A stretch of DNA of 64,000 nt. Origin: Hedera helix (lineage: Eukaryota > Streptophyta > Magnoliopsida > Apiales > Araliaceae). How positions within the stretch are numbered: position 1 is the stretch's first letter; each line of letters opens with the position of its first letter. Position numbers and translations under genes: made by a program. The stretch covers positions 57,423,040 through 57,487,039 of the forward strand of contig OX359265.1 of NCBI GenBank assembly GCA_947179155.2, written 5' to 3'. The notes beneath the pieces are model-generated. The model worked only from the letters and a program-made list of their open reading frames with translations. It had not been told where the DNA came from and made no database searches. Shown piece after piece: positions 25,089 through 40,925 of this stretch.

Positions 25089-26355
25089 CTGAGAATTACC
25101 ATAGGGTTCACACCTTGTGAAAAAGAACCTTGATGAGCAAGCTGTTCCAACAAAGAACAAATAACATCATTCCCCCAAAAAAATAAGAAGAAAGTACAAT
25201 GCAGATACCATGGAGAGAGAACGCCAGATGAAGATAATTCAAAAATATATACCTGTCCATTAGGATTAGTTTGTACCCCATCTCTTTTAGCAGATCCTTC
25301 TGCACCCTTTGCTGACCCCTTACCCTTAGTGTCACCCTATTAAAACTCATCAATGGAAATGTTAAAAATCGAATAATGAAAGACCAACTCGACAACATAT
25401 AACAATTAAACAATAAAATTTGCTTACCTCTATCTGCCACATCCCAATAAATCCAGAAAATAACCAAACCAAATCAAATAAACGCATCAGTCAAACAAAA
25501 TGTCCAAACAGCTGAAAACAAATTAAATCAAAGGAAAAAAATAGTTACCTCTATGTATCTTGCCAGGTAAACCTTAAAAGGCTCAATATAATCTTCAAAC
25601 CCAAGAGTGGCCATAGCCCATAGCAGATCATCACCATTAATTGTCTTCCTCTTCTCTCTCGGCACTTATCGCTTGCCCTTCAAATTCAACAAGACATTCT
25701 ATTCCTCAATATTCCAAAGACATAAACACGCATGCTCGCAACCATAATACCAATTTTCTACTTCTGGTATAAGTTAAAACTTAAAACAGGAGCTCAACAT
25801 GTTTAATTAATTTAAATGAAACTTTACTATATTAGAACCTATCAATAATGAGTAAATCAAGTGGAATGGATTCAAATTTTGTGTCTGAAACATTGAGCAG
25901 AATATTTCATCAGAAATACATATATATTAAAGAAGAATAGATATGTAAGTAAATATTAACCACAGAGAAACATATATAACACAGGCACAGAGACAGATTC
26001 GTGATAAATAATATCACATACAAACGAGTAAATAATACAAACTAATATTTTAAAATATATGCAAGGAAACGGATAGAAAAATGTGTAAATTTTGAATCTA
26101 TGTAGGGAAACAGATAGAAAAAGGTTTAACTATGGAGTCATACTCGCTGGTAATGAAACTGATGAACTCGGAGACGCATTCCTGAACGGTCTCCTTAGCG
26201 TCCTTAGCGATCTTCCCATTGGCCGGAAGACCTTTCATAATCCGACTAATGTTAGCGATGGGGAGGAACCTATCCTTCTCGCGAACAGACCTCGGACTCT
26301 GATTGCCGCCGCTCTCTTGGCTTCCACCCCCGGGACTCGTCGGAGCGTCCACCAT
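25089..26355 (-). pseudogene. NF-YB: NF-YB (HAP3) CCAAT-binding factor subunit, frameshifted
   Basis: NF-YB is the histone-fold subunit that dimerises with NF-YC and binds CCAAT with NF-YA in the nucleus. Exons are 26355-26144, 25677-25549, 25336-25253 and 25141-25089, with proper GT-AG borders. Exon 1 encodes MVDAPTSPGG...REKDRFLPIANISRIM and KIAKDAKETVQECVSEFISF. Exon 2 would read ASDKC then the KTINGDDLLWAMATLGFEDY helix, but one base is missing after TGC: 129 nt where 130 are needed. Exon 4 (LAHQGSFSQGVN) has two extra bases. One Lys of the usual MKK is lost and the family Arg after LARY is Ile. The last exon was not found. The frame would stop inside the histone fold. If the indels are sequencing errors, it would be a real NF-YB gene. 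Confidence 0.85.
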
Positions 26356-26715
26356 TAAACCCTAGTAAACCACCAAACAAAAAAAGAACCCCACAACAAA
26401 ATACCAACAGACTCAATCTTAGTAAACAACACAGCTCGCAAGGAAACCCTAACTCCTTTCTTCTTTTTGCTATGTTAGGCTGAAATTTAACAATATTGGT
26501 TTGGCCAAAATTGGATCTCAAGACCAATTTACCGTTGGGCTACATGAGGCTTGGTAGAAACCCTAACTCCGCCATGAGATTCATATACATATATGTTTAT
26601 GTATAATTATAGAGAGAAAAGTATCAAGGAGGGAGAAAGAGGGGATGTAATGAAGACATTTGAAAATACTTACTGGGCGATTAGAGGAGTAAAATTTTGT
26701 GAATTTGGCGGGAGA

Positions 26716-26846
26716 GAATGGAGGGGAGGAGAGAGAAAGAGATCGGACGCTGGAGAAGAGGGGGAGAGAGGAGATGACTGAGAATGAGGGGAGGAGAGAG
26801 AAAGTGATCGGACGTTGGAGAAGAGGGGGAGAGAGGAGACGACTGA
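26716..26846. repeat. 66/65-bp purine-rich tandem duplication
   Basis: GAATGGAGGGGAGGAGAGAG...GAGATGACTGA (26716-26781) is repeated as 26782-26846 with few changes. It lies in the stretch between the NF-YB copy and the plus-strand gene at 27605. Confidence 0.9.
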
Positions 26847-26859
26847 GATGAGAGCTTCA

Positions 26860-27604
26860 GGGTTTTAGGTTTTCGTATCAACACCGTCCGTTCTTCTGCC
26901 TGCCCGTCCCTCTCTTCTGGATGGGGTCGTACAATCTGATTTCAACACGTATCTTCTATTCATGTGCGATGTCGTTTCTATTTAATTATTTTTTCCAATA
27001 TGTCAGTAGGTAATTTTTACTTGTTTGGCCATGGCAATGTGTGTTTCCACTCATATTTAACAGTTTTTATTTATTTAAGAAAATCTGAATTTTTAACTTA
27101 TTGATTTGTAACACAGCTACTTATTTTGAATACGAGAGTACTTTATATATGAATTGTTTACAAAATTAAAGTTTTACACGTTCTAATAATAATAATATGA
27201 CATATAAAATTTAAAAAAAATCAAGAGATTAAAATTTTAATTTGATTAGTTAAATAATAGATATAGTAATTTTTAAAATTATATATTAATTCTCAAAACT
27301 TAATATATTCAATGTGAAACATTAAACATGTTTTGTTAAGGAGTGAAATTAGACTCAAAGCGAGGCCCAAAATATCAATAAAATCAAGGCCTAATATTCA
27401 ATTTTAATTTTTATACTTTATATTCGTATTAAACATTTAGTTTATAATATATTTTTTTCTAACATATATTCGTATAAGATCAATGACAAATGACATGTGT
27501 GATGAGAGTTTTTTTATATCCAAATAGTTTAGATATTCTCTTTAGACTTTAATACTTTAGTTTTTGATTTAGAGTTGTAATGTGGTTTGTGACGATTTGA
27601 ACAC
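26860..27604. other. Region between divergent gene remnants
   Basis: No coding sequence. It would hold both promoters if the minus-strand NF-YB copy and the plus-strand gene at 27605 were ever expressed. No clear TATA pair was fixed. Confidence 0.35.
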
Positions 27605-30600
27605 ATGAGAAAGAAAATCGAAATGGCAACTGAGAAAATACGCCTTGCTAAGCTGAAGGAAGAACAAGCACGAAAGGTTTGTCTTCTTCTTCAGACTCGA
27701 GAATACCTGTCTAATATTTCTACAGCATTCAATCCAATCATCATGGAACATGCTTCAGAAATCAGAATATACTTCTTGTTGCCTTTTTATTGTGCTTTCT
27801 GATGTTATTGATTGATTCACTTTTTGAGTTTTGAATACCATTGTCAAATGATTAGCGTATTTGTGTTGTATCTTCTCGGCGTCTCATGGAAGTAAATGGG
27901 CTGCTATCGTATTCACTTAATTATTGCACAATCAGTGCAGCTATTTCAGTTCTTTAGAAGAGACTTGGACCTTTAAATTTTTAATAAACATCAGCAATTT
28001 TATTTTATCTGAAAACCAACAGAAAACATAATTTTTTCCTTAGATTTGTTTTGAAATTTCAGGCTAAAACCTAATATACACCTTTGAATTATTTATTTTT
28101 CAGTGAACCCCCTTTCAACAACCAGTCACCACCGCCACCCACAGCTTGGTAACATGGTGTTGTATTTAGATTATTCAAATCTGAATTTTAGTCTTAGATT
28201 AATTTTCAAGTTTCGACACTGGAACCTATAGATACACATTAGCACTACATTATTTAATGCTCAAACAACATTGGGAACCACCATTTGGGCGAGAGGTGTA
28301 AGCATCACAAGGTGTGAAGGAAACTATGAGAACCATGGTGTTACTTAAAGATGTTTCTCATCTGATGTAAGATTTTACATTTCTTGCCAAACATGGTGCA
28401 AGCTAGAAGGAAAGGCAACATTTCAAAATGGTTTAATTAGCTAACAATTTTTTAGTTCTATATTACAAAAATATGCTTATTTGTATCAGGAATCAAGTAA
28501 AAAGTTTACATTTTAACTACTGCAAATAGAAACTAACTTCTTATTTTATTCTTCATTTTCAATGTTTTTCGTCCTTTCCTTCCAGTGCTTAGAATCACAA
28601 TGTTCTCAGCTTTCAACATCTGGGAGATCTACTCAAACTATGTTGGTTCTACTCAAACTATGTTGGTGGTGCAGAAATTGTCTCACTCTTGCATCTAATG
28701 GAAAGTTTTGCTTTCATTCTTGGCACGAGAAGACGCATCAAAGGCTGTAAAGGATGAGGAAGCAATCAAGCAGAAGCTGTGTGAAGACTTAAACTGTGGT
28801 ACATATTTTTAATAGAAATAATTTTGTAGTACCAATGGCTAGCTAAATTTATCTTCTTTTCTGTTAACATAATCATCCTTTGTAGTTTCAAGAAAGCAAC
28901 AATGCACAGTTTGCAAGACTGAAGGAACTAAAAAGGAGACTGGAGGCTTTAAATCCAAGCAGATCATCCGCCTCTTTTCCTTATGTAAGCACTTAATCAG
29001 TTCTTGCATGTGAATAATATACCTGATCTTTATATTCGTTTCGAGATGGGATCCTTTTCGTTGCCTCATTATGGGCCTGCACTGCGCATGCCTTTACTGG
29101 AATTTCTGTTTTTGATCTTTGTAGATATTGGAAAGTTGCTCACTTGCTCTCATTTGAGTATTTTTCTTGTTCCCACTTCCTGTAGGGTGGGCGGGTGGAC
29201 GACTTGTTTCCCCTATGCTTGTATTCTCTTTTTTCATCTAACAAAAATTCTTCTTTTATCAAAAAAAAAAAATTGAAGTTGAGATTACTAAATAAGGAAA
29301 ATTATCACCGAGCTCTAGATTCAAGTTCTCACTTGCATGCTTTTTCAAAAATCAAAAGGTAATTCTATTAAATTACCTCACACAAACAAACTCTTACCTT
29401 TGTTGCTGTACAATATGGAAGTATACACCATTATTCAAATTTCGCCCTCCACAAAATTTTTAATTATTGACCTTAGCCCTCAGTCCATAACTTCTCGGAA
29501 TACTTTCTTTTACCCCCAAGAGAGGAGCTTTGGAAGTAATGAATAAATGGTAAACAGGCTTTCATCTTCTCTACTTCGTCCCTTGCAAGTGGACCTATTG
29601 GTGTACATATAGTGCTCTTACTGACTCTTTGAATTGTGGAGACTGACATTTGATAGTTTATCAGAGCTCATTGGGACTCTATAGTATGATTTTTTCAGGA
29701 TAATAGAGTTGGCTTGAGCAATTCTTGTTGATTAATTTTTCTGTCTTTTTTGATGACTTATCAAAACTGTGTATGTGTGTACACATACATATAAAATGAT
29801 GCATTGATAACTAACTGAAGGGTTTTAGAAGAACATAAGAGTTGTTGGACTTGCAAATCTGGTGTTCCAAGTTTCCTCTTCAGTCATTTGATCATCTGTT
29901 TATGTGCATGTACAAGAGCACTGTGAGAAAGGGTGAGGGAAGGAAGGAGCAATTTTTTTATTTTTTATATGTTTGGGGGGGGGGGGGGGGGGGGGAGGGG
30001 ATTGGTATCATAATGGCAGTATGTTGTCCACTCAAAATCATTTGTGTAGTAATCATCAAATAATAGACAAACAAGTTGAAGTTTCGTGTATCTTATATTG
30101 AAAAGCAAGCATGGGGATTTATCAGCTCATAGAATAGCATAACTACAACTGTTACTTTCTTTGGCCGGTGAAGAAGTATCCAAATGCTACATGCAGAATA
30201 TGGAGGCATTTTGTAACTGTGTATATAGTTTGGACTATTTTATTTACTCTCTGCAGTGGATTGTAGAACATTTCTGAAGCTTTATTTTGACCTATGCATA
30301 GGAAAATTGTACCTGATTGCCAAGGTTTTTTTTTATTAATGCTGCTGGCAAACTGAATGCACACTTCATCTCACGAGTGGAGTGGGGTCACAAACGACAC
30401 CTTTTGATTATAAATTTGTTAACATGTTCAGTTGCACGGAATGCGCATGACCATAAACATACATTAGAAAGTGCTATAATATTGAACTTAATATCACTTT
30501 TGGGATGGGAATCCAGTGGTACCTGTACAGAGTGCGACAACTTCTGTTGCAGCATCAGTTCCTAGTACATTGGAAAGCTCTGGTAGATCACCTGGAAATG

Positions 30601-30816
30601 TATCCAATCTAGGAAAAGTCGGAAATGTTCCAGTAGTGAATGGCATCAATCAACAGCCTCATGTTGATAGTGAAGGAAGGAAGAAGAAAAATCTAATCCA
30701 AGGAAGAGGAAAGGGAATCGGAGCAATACCTAAGGGTAGAGGATTGGCTGGACCAGGCTGGACAGGGGTTTGATGTGGATGGTAAAAATTGAGAATACCT
30801 TTCTAGAATGACTTCC
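27605..30816 (+). pseudogene. Conserved plant coiled-coil protein gene, broken
   Basis: Four blocks in order. An ATG exon encodes MATEKIRLAKLKEEQARK and ends at a GT donor (27605-27676). A block at about 28586-28795 ends KAVKDEEAIKQKLCEDLN. A block at about 28885-28985 reads ESNNAQFARLKELKRRLEAL. A last block at about 30510-30816 ends IQGRGKGIGAIPKGRG. The Lys/Glu-rich start and middle are coiled-coil-like; the C-terminus is a Gly/Lys/Arg-rich tail. I do not recognise the family by name. A TAA lies in the second block's frame, the splice to the third block shifts frame, and the GFDVDG ending is out of frame after WTG. So it is a pseudogene or contains sequence errors. The large last intron holds a poly-G tract. 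Confidence 0.6.
29975..29995 (+). repeat. Poly-G tract, 21 bases
   Basis: G run followed by A and four more G, inside the last intron-like gap of the broken coiled-coil gene. Confidence 0.9.
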
Positions 30817-31754
30817 CTATTGTGGAACTATGAGATGAAAGACTTCCTGAAGTTCCAGGTATATTGTTTGGTCCATGTTCTCGTCATTCTTGTATTAACT
30901 TGTATTTTCTCTTTTATTGTATTTTTGGTATTAGCTATAGATAATTGTACAAAGTTTGACAATTCAGTAATTGACATTCCTCTGTAGATTCATAAATTTC
31001 TTTTTCTATAAAAGAAAAAAGATCCATGACCTGTAACTTCTTTGTTCATCCTGAGCTTTTCTACTTCAGAATTAAGAATTCTGTTCGTGAACAGAAGAAG
31101 TTTTCCAAATGAATACCACTATGGACAAACAATTGGTAGGGAAAAGCAGTTGAAGGATCTTGCCCATGATTGTTTTGTTGTTCTTAGAAATTTCACCCCG
31201 TGTTCCTTAACAAGTTTTCCAATTGACTTTGCTGTTTGAGGCGAACATATATGCTTCTCTTTAGATGGGCATAGTTTACATAAGAAGTGGAAGGCTAACG
31301 TCACTTCTCATTGTGATTTGTAGAGAAGATTGGGAAGACAAAAAAGGAATTGAATCATTTTTTCAGTTCCTTAAAATAACATATGTTTACGACCATATTC
31401 CCTTTAATTATGTGCATGAAATACAGTACCATTTCACTTTCCTTTAATACGGTTCTTCAGAAGTTTGTTTTCATTCTACTTCCTTCAAGGAATATGAAGT
31501 TTAAACTATATGGCAGTTTAATGCTACTTGGGATCTGCTAGTTACAGGGTAGATGCTGAAAAGTCTGGGTAATCAAGTTGTCAATTCGGATTCCTTGAAG
31601 GATGTCGACACTAACTACCAGTTAATACTTCAAAAGGGCATATGCTTCCCTACCTGCATGCGTCTGCGAGCATATATTTTCCTCACCATATGTTATGCAT
31701 GTTCTTCTAAATATTGACGACGTCTCCACTCTTTCTTTATTGTTATAATTGTTA

Positions 31755-32144
31755 CTCCCCGCCACCCCGGTACAAGTTTATTTGTCTGAATTTTCTTTTT
31801 AGTTTATCTAAATCTATTTGTTTTCTTATCTTTTATATGCTATTTTTTTCTTTACTTTTCCAATAATACTCTCATTTAACTTTAAAAAAATTCATTGAAA
31901 ATAACATGACATTCATTAGAAAAAGTAGCATTATTAACTTTAATACTGAAATTACAACCAGTCTCATCCCCCCCCCCCCCCCCCCCCCCCCCCTCTCTCC
32001 TCTATTTTATTGTTTCAATAAAGAGTTGAGAGATTAAATAAAACAAAAAAATAATTAAATAATTAAGATAACTAATTTAGAGATTAATTTTTTTTAGTAG
32101 GCGTGTACTTTTAAATTAGGACAAATAAAATTAGACGGAGATAG
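31755..32144. mobile_element. Stowaway-like MITE with internal poly-C
   Basis: It begins after TA with CTCCCCGCCACCCCGG...TTTATTTGTC; the reverse complement of the right end reads CTATCTCCGTCTAATTTTATTTGTC. This is the Tc1/mariner Stowaway end theme. A 26-base C run (31968-31993) sits inside. Confidence 0.5.
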
Positions 32145-32379
32145 TATTATTTTGTTTTTTTTTATAAGTTGTTTCTGAATTATGATTAGAGATAATTTAT
32201 TATGCATTTATTTGGTTGGTGGTAAATCTAACCTGAGAATTCAGTATTCTACATTTTACAGTAACTATAAGAAAGCTAAAATAGACCTCGCATGAAAGGT
32301 ACAATAGAAGTCTGGTACGTTAGAATACATCACATTTATGCATTAGAATACAGGCATAGAATTCAATTCATAGTAGCTA

Positions 32380-32607
32380 CTCCTTCGGTAACATAATATA
32401 TGACATTTTAGAGTTTTTTATTTTTATTTTTAAATATATGTCGTTTTAAAATTTCTAAGAAAATTTATATATATTCGTGTAATTTTATCTCTTATTTCTA
32501 TTAGAGTAATTTATTTTCTTTATATATATTCGTATAATTCTTTCGTTCTTTTCTATTAGAATTTTTTTCTTTTCTTTTCAACGACAGATAAAATAGGACC
32601 GAGGGAG
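32380..32607. mobile_element. Stowaway-like MITE, 228 bp
   Basis: The ends CTCCTTCGGTAAC and GACCGAGGGAG are inverted and flanked by TA on both sides (32378-32379, 32608-32609), the Stowaway hallmark. The interior is AT-rich without coding potential. Confidence 0.7.
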
Positions 32608-33310
32608 TAGCACGTTTCAAATTTTTTACTCTTTGAATTTGATCGTAGTCCTTTTTATGGATTTAGAATCTAAGCAATTAAAATTAGACAATCCATCAAC
32701 CATCATAGCAGTTTGCAATTCTCTATTATACAAATATAATTAATTTTTATAAATTGTATAAATAAACTGTGAGGATTCATTATTTATTACCGTTTGTGTT
32801 TTGTCATTACCTGGTAGATAAACCAGGGGTAATTAAATCAAACTTTAGCTCCTAACACATTCTAAAACGAAACGAACTTTGAATGAGAGAATTCAATGAA
32901 CCCAACCTACTTCGAATAGCCAGACATACCTTCCCGGACCACTCCGCCCTTATATCTCCCATTTGTGGCGGGGTCTGTACTTTTAAACACCATCATTGTT
33001 CGAGGCTGCAAATCCTCATTAAATTCTCCTCAAATATCATTGCCAAAAAGATTGAACCATCTTTTATTCTTTTCACCATCTTAGCTCACAACCCGCGCAT
33101 AGAAAACGCACAGGTACAAAGCCAGTATAAAGACAAATCTGGAATCACGAACTTTGCTCCAAATAACTCCAAGATTCATTAAATGTTGATGGTCAATCTA
33201 ACAAACCATGTCTAACATCTCTTTCCTTCATTTGTTATATACAACTAAATGGGCCCATGCTGACGTTTATGACTATATTTTATTTATACATGAATATGTT
33301 ACTTTTGTAT

Positions 33311-34146
33311 CATAGTTATTAAAATCGGATTAGACTGGACAATTCAACCGATTGAACCGTGAATTTGAACTTGAATCGGTCTGGTTCTATTAAAATACCG
33401 TATACGCAAATAGACCAATCAAAACTGTAAGAATAGTTCAATTATTTGAAAAATTAGTGAACCGTTCAATTTTTATTGAACTATTCCGATTTTGCACAAA
33501 CATTCAAAAAGTCATATTTGTCCCTTTTAAAAATCAATTTCCTTTGATATATGGAAAGTTACTAATGTGAAACTAAAATTTAATTGAAAAATTGAACTAT
33601 GACTCAAATTTCTCAAATTACAATTTGATTGTAAATTTATAATATGATGATTGTGACGAAGTACCTCTATAAGAGTATAAGTTGTTGGAAGTTTTGATAT
33701 TGGTGTTTTCAAAATCATACATAAGATTAATATGTTATTACGTATGAACATTATCTTATGAAGCTTGCTTTATATGTGCATTTATTTATTTTGTTTTTTA
33801 GTGAATACTTATTAGATAATATATTAGAATTTCTTGTTATTGTTTTAAAAGGACTTGTACTTGAAACTTGAAAATGGTCTAGACATAGGTGTGTATTCTT
33901 ACTTTTAGTTTCTTAATTTAATTTACATTTATATGATGGTTAATTAATCTATAATTAGACACTAGATATTTTTTGTTTTATATATATTATTTAATAGAAT
34001 ATAATATTATTTTTTATCATACAAATATTATTTATTTATTTAAAAATAAAAATTCTACTCAACCGGTTTAACCACCGGTTGAGTTACTAAACCGTTGAAT
34101 CAATGTCTTGATGGATTTAATATCATATCCGCTTCTGATAACTATG
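33311..34146. mobile_element. hAT-like element, about 836 bp
   Basis: The ends are inverted: left CATAGTTATTAAAATCGGA, right in reverse complement CATAGTTATCAGAAGCGGA. Subterminal CAACCGATTGAACCG and CAACCGGTTTAACC motifs pair as well. The CATAGTTAT terminus is shared with the element at 57997. No matching 8-bp target duplication is left. Confidence 0.55.
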
Positions 34147-34772
34147 ATTTGCAGTGAACGTTCGAATTTTTCGGCCTCAATTTTTCTGTATAGACGAGGT
34201 TTGGACTTCCACCAAGTCACTAACGACATTACCGTGTCAATATGTCCATATAAAGTTTTGTACACAATATTATACTAACTACTATAATAATGTCTAAGAT
34301 CAGACAAAAAAAATAATAATGTTAGTGGTAGTACTATTCTGTATTGTTCCCTCTCTTCATATGACATGACTGACTGACTGACAATTTTTGTGGTACGGGA
34401 CGGGAGATTAGACTTTGATTTATTAATTTGTTTTACGAATATACTATTTATTAATTATTTGTAATTATAAATATATTTTTAATTTAAAAAAAAAAAGAGT
34501 GTACTATTACTTTGTTTAATTTTTTGATGTTATGAGAATATGAAGTATAATCTACCTAACTACCCCTCCCCATAACAATTGCAGTTAAATCAATTAAGAT
34601 TGCTTCATTCTGAATTCTTCAACCTTGTTAGCTAGGGTGAAGCTATTACTGCTTTATTTCTCTTAACAATCTTACACAAGCAGGTAGACAGTCGAGTTTA
34701 TTTTAAAGAACTGATATATAGTTTTGATATATATTTTTTTTTATGAACATAAAATGATTAAAAAAATCATAT

Positions 34773-34777
<5 letters not shown>

Positions 34778-34810
<33 letters not shown>
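34778..34810. repeat. (AT)n microsatellite
   Basis: AT dinucleotide run in non-coding DNA. Confidence 0.9.
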
Positions 34811-34815
<5 letters not shown>

Positions 34816-35752
34816 TAGTGTTCTTCTTATTTTACTACTAACAATTGAAGAGGCTCAGTTGAAAGAGCAGAAGGCAGACCACTTTTGATACCGATTAATC
34901 CAAATTAACTACTTTTGCTAGGTATTAGTAGTATCCTGTTGGAGCAGCTCACATAACCATAAGCCTGGAATCAAATCCTTATGACGTCGTTTATCCCTCT
35001 TTTGAATCACTTACTTTTAGAAGAAGAGAGAGAGATGACAAACTAGCTACTTTTCATATTCCTTTGATGATTGCATGTGCCACTGATTCGTCTGGTTTGG
35101 AAATTACGTCATGCAGTTACAGAAACTCATAAAATCTTCAAATCTATTGCTATCTACATATATCAATATATTATTTCTTGTTATTCTTGAGCGATTATTT
35201 TCTATGTCGATTTACACAAGGTATTTTAATTTTTTTAAATTAAATGAAAATATTTTAAGCTTTAAATTGATATGATTTATTTAAAAATAAATATTACAAT
35301 TTTTTTGATAACTTACAAGGTTTATAATAATATGGACTAAAATTAAATACTAATATACAATTAAATTTAAAAGTTTTTTAAATGTACTTTTAAAATTAAA
35401 TAACTTTTATTTTGGAGTGAATGCAATATTTAGATACACTTTGTGAGTAGAGTAGTGTCAAATAAAAGAGACAAAGAAATTTAAAGAGAAAGTGAGTACA
35501 TAATACGGCCGGTCACGTTCGTTATCTTACACCTTCACGTGCCCCCTTGATATTACTCCACTAGTTTATCATAATACCTAGCTCTCGCAATTTACAAGTT
35601 CAAAAAAATATAAAAATGAAGGACCCGAACCCCACGACTAGCATCCCATCCCATCCCATCCCATCACGTGAATCACATACCGCATGCATGTGACACAAGT
35701 CAGATCCTGTTTTTCCTCTCATTTTTATTTTCAACGTGGACGGACACCTTAA

Positions 35753-38524
<2,772 letters not shown>

Positions 38525-40526
38525 AACTGCTGCTGCTACTGCTGATAGTGGCACAATTCTAATTTCCTGGTTGAAAAAATTAGAAATAAATAACAAGGTG
38601 GTATAGAAAAACTTCAATTCAGTTCCTAACAGATGGGATGAGATCAGAACAAATATGAAACAGTGCGACTCCAATTTAATTCACTTTATTAGATAACACT
38701 AGACTAGACTATAGTACTATTTATTTAACCATGCACACAAAATAAAAAAGCAGAAGAGAGATCTACTAGAAAGTGAGAAAGAGAAAAAGGCTATATATAT
38801 AAAATATGGTGATGATGTTAATTAATAAGGTGGATGCGGAAAAGGCGGATCCATTTAACTCGACGGCTTTAAAGTTTCTCTTCCCTCCTCTCGTTCCAAT
38901 GGTTAGTGCCAGATGAGAGAAACCAACTCTTTATCTCTGTGTGTTTTATTGGGAATTGAAATGGTATATACTAAGATGGTATGACGACCAGATGTACGTA
39001 TATGACCAACTCCCTTTCTGTTTCTCCCTCTTTCTCTCTCTTCTTCAGGAAGGACTGACTAATTAAGGAGGTGGGATGACAAAGCAATAAAATTCTTTTT
39101 GCGGAATTCATGAATTAATAAACAGGTTTCACATTTATGAAATAGAGGTATTGTAAAAGTATCATTTTATAAATAACGCTAATTTACTAAATAATTAATT
39201 TAAATAGTGTGACTTCATGTATTTTTCTGTAAATATGTATTCAAAAGAAAACTCACTTAGAATGATCGAGATGGGAAAAGCTCTTGTGCAAGACTTCCAC
39301 AGAAGCCTTCTTCTACTCCCATATATTTTATGCGACTCTTCTTTCCAAAATGTTTGTCACTTAGAAAAGCAAAAGGTGTATTTTATTTTTTTCCAATAAA
39401 AATATTTCCCTCGAACAAATTAAATTACTAAGAAATATATCTAAACTCCATCATATTTACAATTTTCTATTATCCATCCTTATATTATGTGCCTATTTAA
39501 TAGACCACATAAGATGATTAATTTCACAAATTATTTTTTTTTATCAAAAAATAAATTTAACTTATATTCGTCCTCTTCCCTTAATGATAAAATGGGTCAA
39601 ATTCTATACGAGTATCAATTTATATATGAGAAGTATAAAAAGAATTCATTTCAATTCTTCCGGTAAAGCACATTCTATGAACTCCGACTTGTGAATTTCA
39701 AAGGCTATCAGTTAGAATTTCAAAGAGAGCTATGCCTCTCTTTTATTGAAATGATGCGCGCGACAGTAGCTGTATTTTAAAATTTTATAAATATCATCAA
39801 ATTTAATATTTCTTCCCTTACAATCTGAATACTTATTTCATCACTCCACAAAATAATTAAGTTTCACTTGCAAATTTTATAAATTATAATTTTTTTTGGG
39901 GGGTGAAATTCTTTGTAAATATAATATAATAAAAGAATTGATATTATCGCAAGTTAATTTGATATTTTTATAAGTAAATTCTATTTAATTTTAAAAAAAT
40001 ATTAAATTAACTTGTAAAAATATAAATTTCTTATAATAAGTGTTTAAGTTAACCTTAGTAACATGATAATAAAAACATAATCATAAAAATATATATAATA
40101 TGCTTCAATATGACATAATTTCATTCATATACAAACCGTTTGTCTCACGTGACGCGCTTCGCCCTCAATATCTACACATGCAGGGGCGTGTTGATTGAGA
40201 TTACCAAAATTCACATCAGCATGTTAATTAAGCCCCGAGTTAACTATATATATAATCACATCGAAAAGTTATTGATTACATGTATCTTCCCTGTCTGTCA
40301 TTATATCTTTGTTTTCATGGATGTTATTAGTAGCCATGGAATGCAACGGCTTTACACCATTTCTCAGTTCTAACTAATTTGTGTTTGAAGAAGGAAAAAG
40401 CAAATGTATTTTGAATAGTGAGATTACTTCAATTCTACTTAAAATATTCAGTTTAATTTCTCATAATTTAATAATGCAAGCATCCTAATTAAATAAATAA
40501 ACTATTTCTTGAGAGAGAGAGAGAGA

Positions 40527-40544
40527 GGGGGGGGGGGGGGGGGG
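40527..40544 (+). repeat. (GA)n then poly-G tract
   Basis: A GA run passes directly into 18 G bases. Confidence 0.9.
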
Positions 40545-40877
40545 CACCCTCAAGCAGGGCGGATTCAGAAATCCTAGGTAAGACCCTTGACATTTAGTTT
40601 TAAAATGTTTAGTTCATTTTTATTTATTTTTTTATTTTTTTATTTTTTATCTATATTGAAACATGAACAACATTTACAAAACAAGGACAACAAACAATCA
40701 AAACTTAAAATTTATTTGACCAACACATTATAAAGCATTAAAATTGTGAAGAGATATTTAAGGATGCTAGTAAATACAAAGAATAAAGTGTTAACAATCC
40801 AAAAAATGTGCATCATTCCATATAAAATTTCACTAAATTAAGAAGTCAAATCTTTAAAATCTAAAGAAGAATAAAAG

Positions 40878-40925
<48 letters not shown>

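Larger units (their letters stand above)
30817..35752. other. Intergenic, MITE-rich DNA
   Basis: No gene is supported over 4.9 kb. It holds two Stowaway-like MITEs, a hAT-like element, a (AT)n run at 34.78 kb and a (CATCC)n-like run at 35.64 kb. The 99-codon frame at 32883-33182 has no recognisable domain. Confidence 0.5.

Noticed and set aside
32883..33182. 99-codon plus-strand frame
   Set aside because: ATG present, but composition is unremarkable and no family is recognised.
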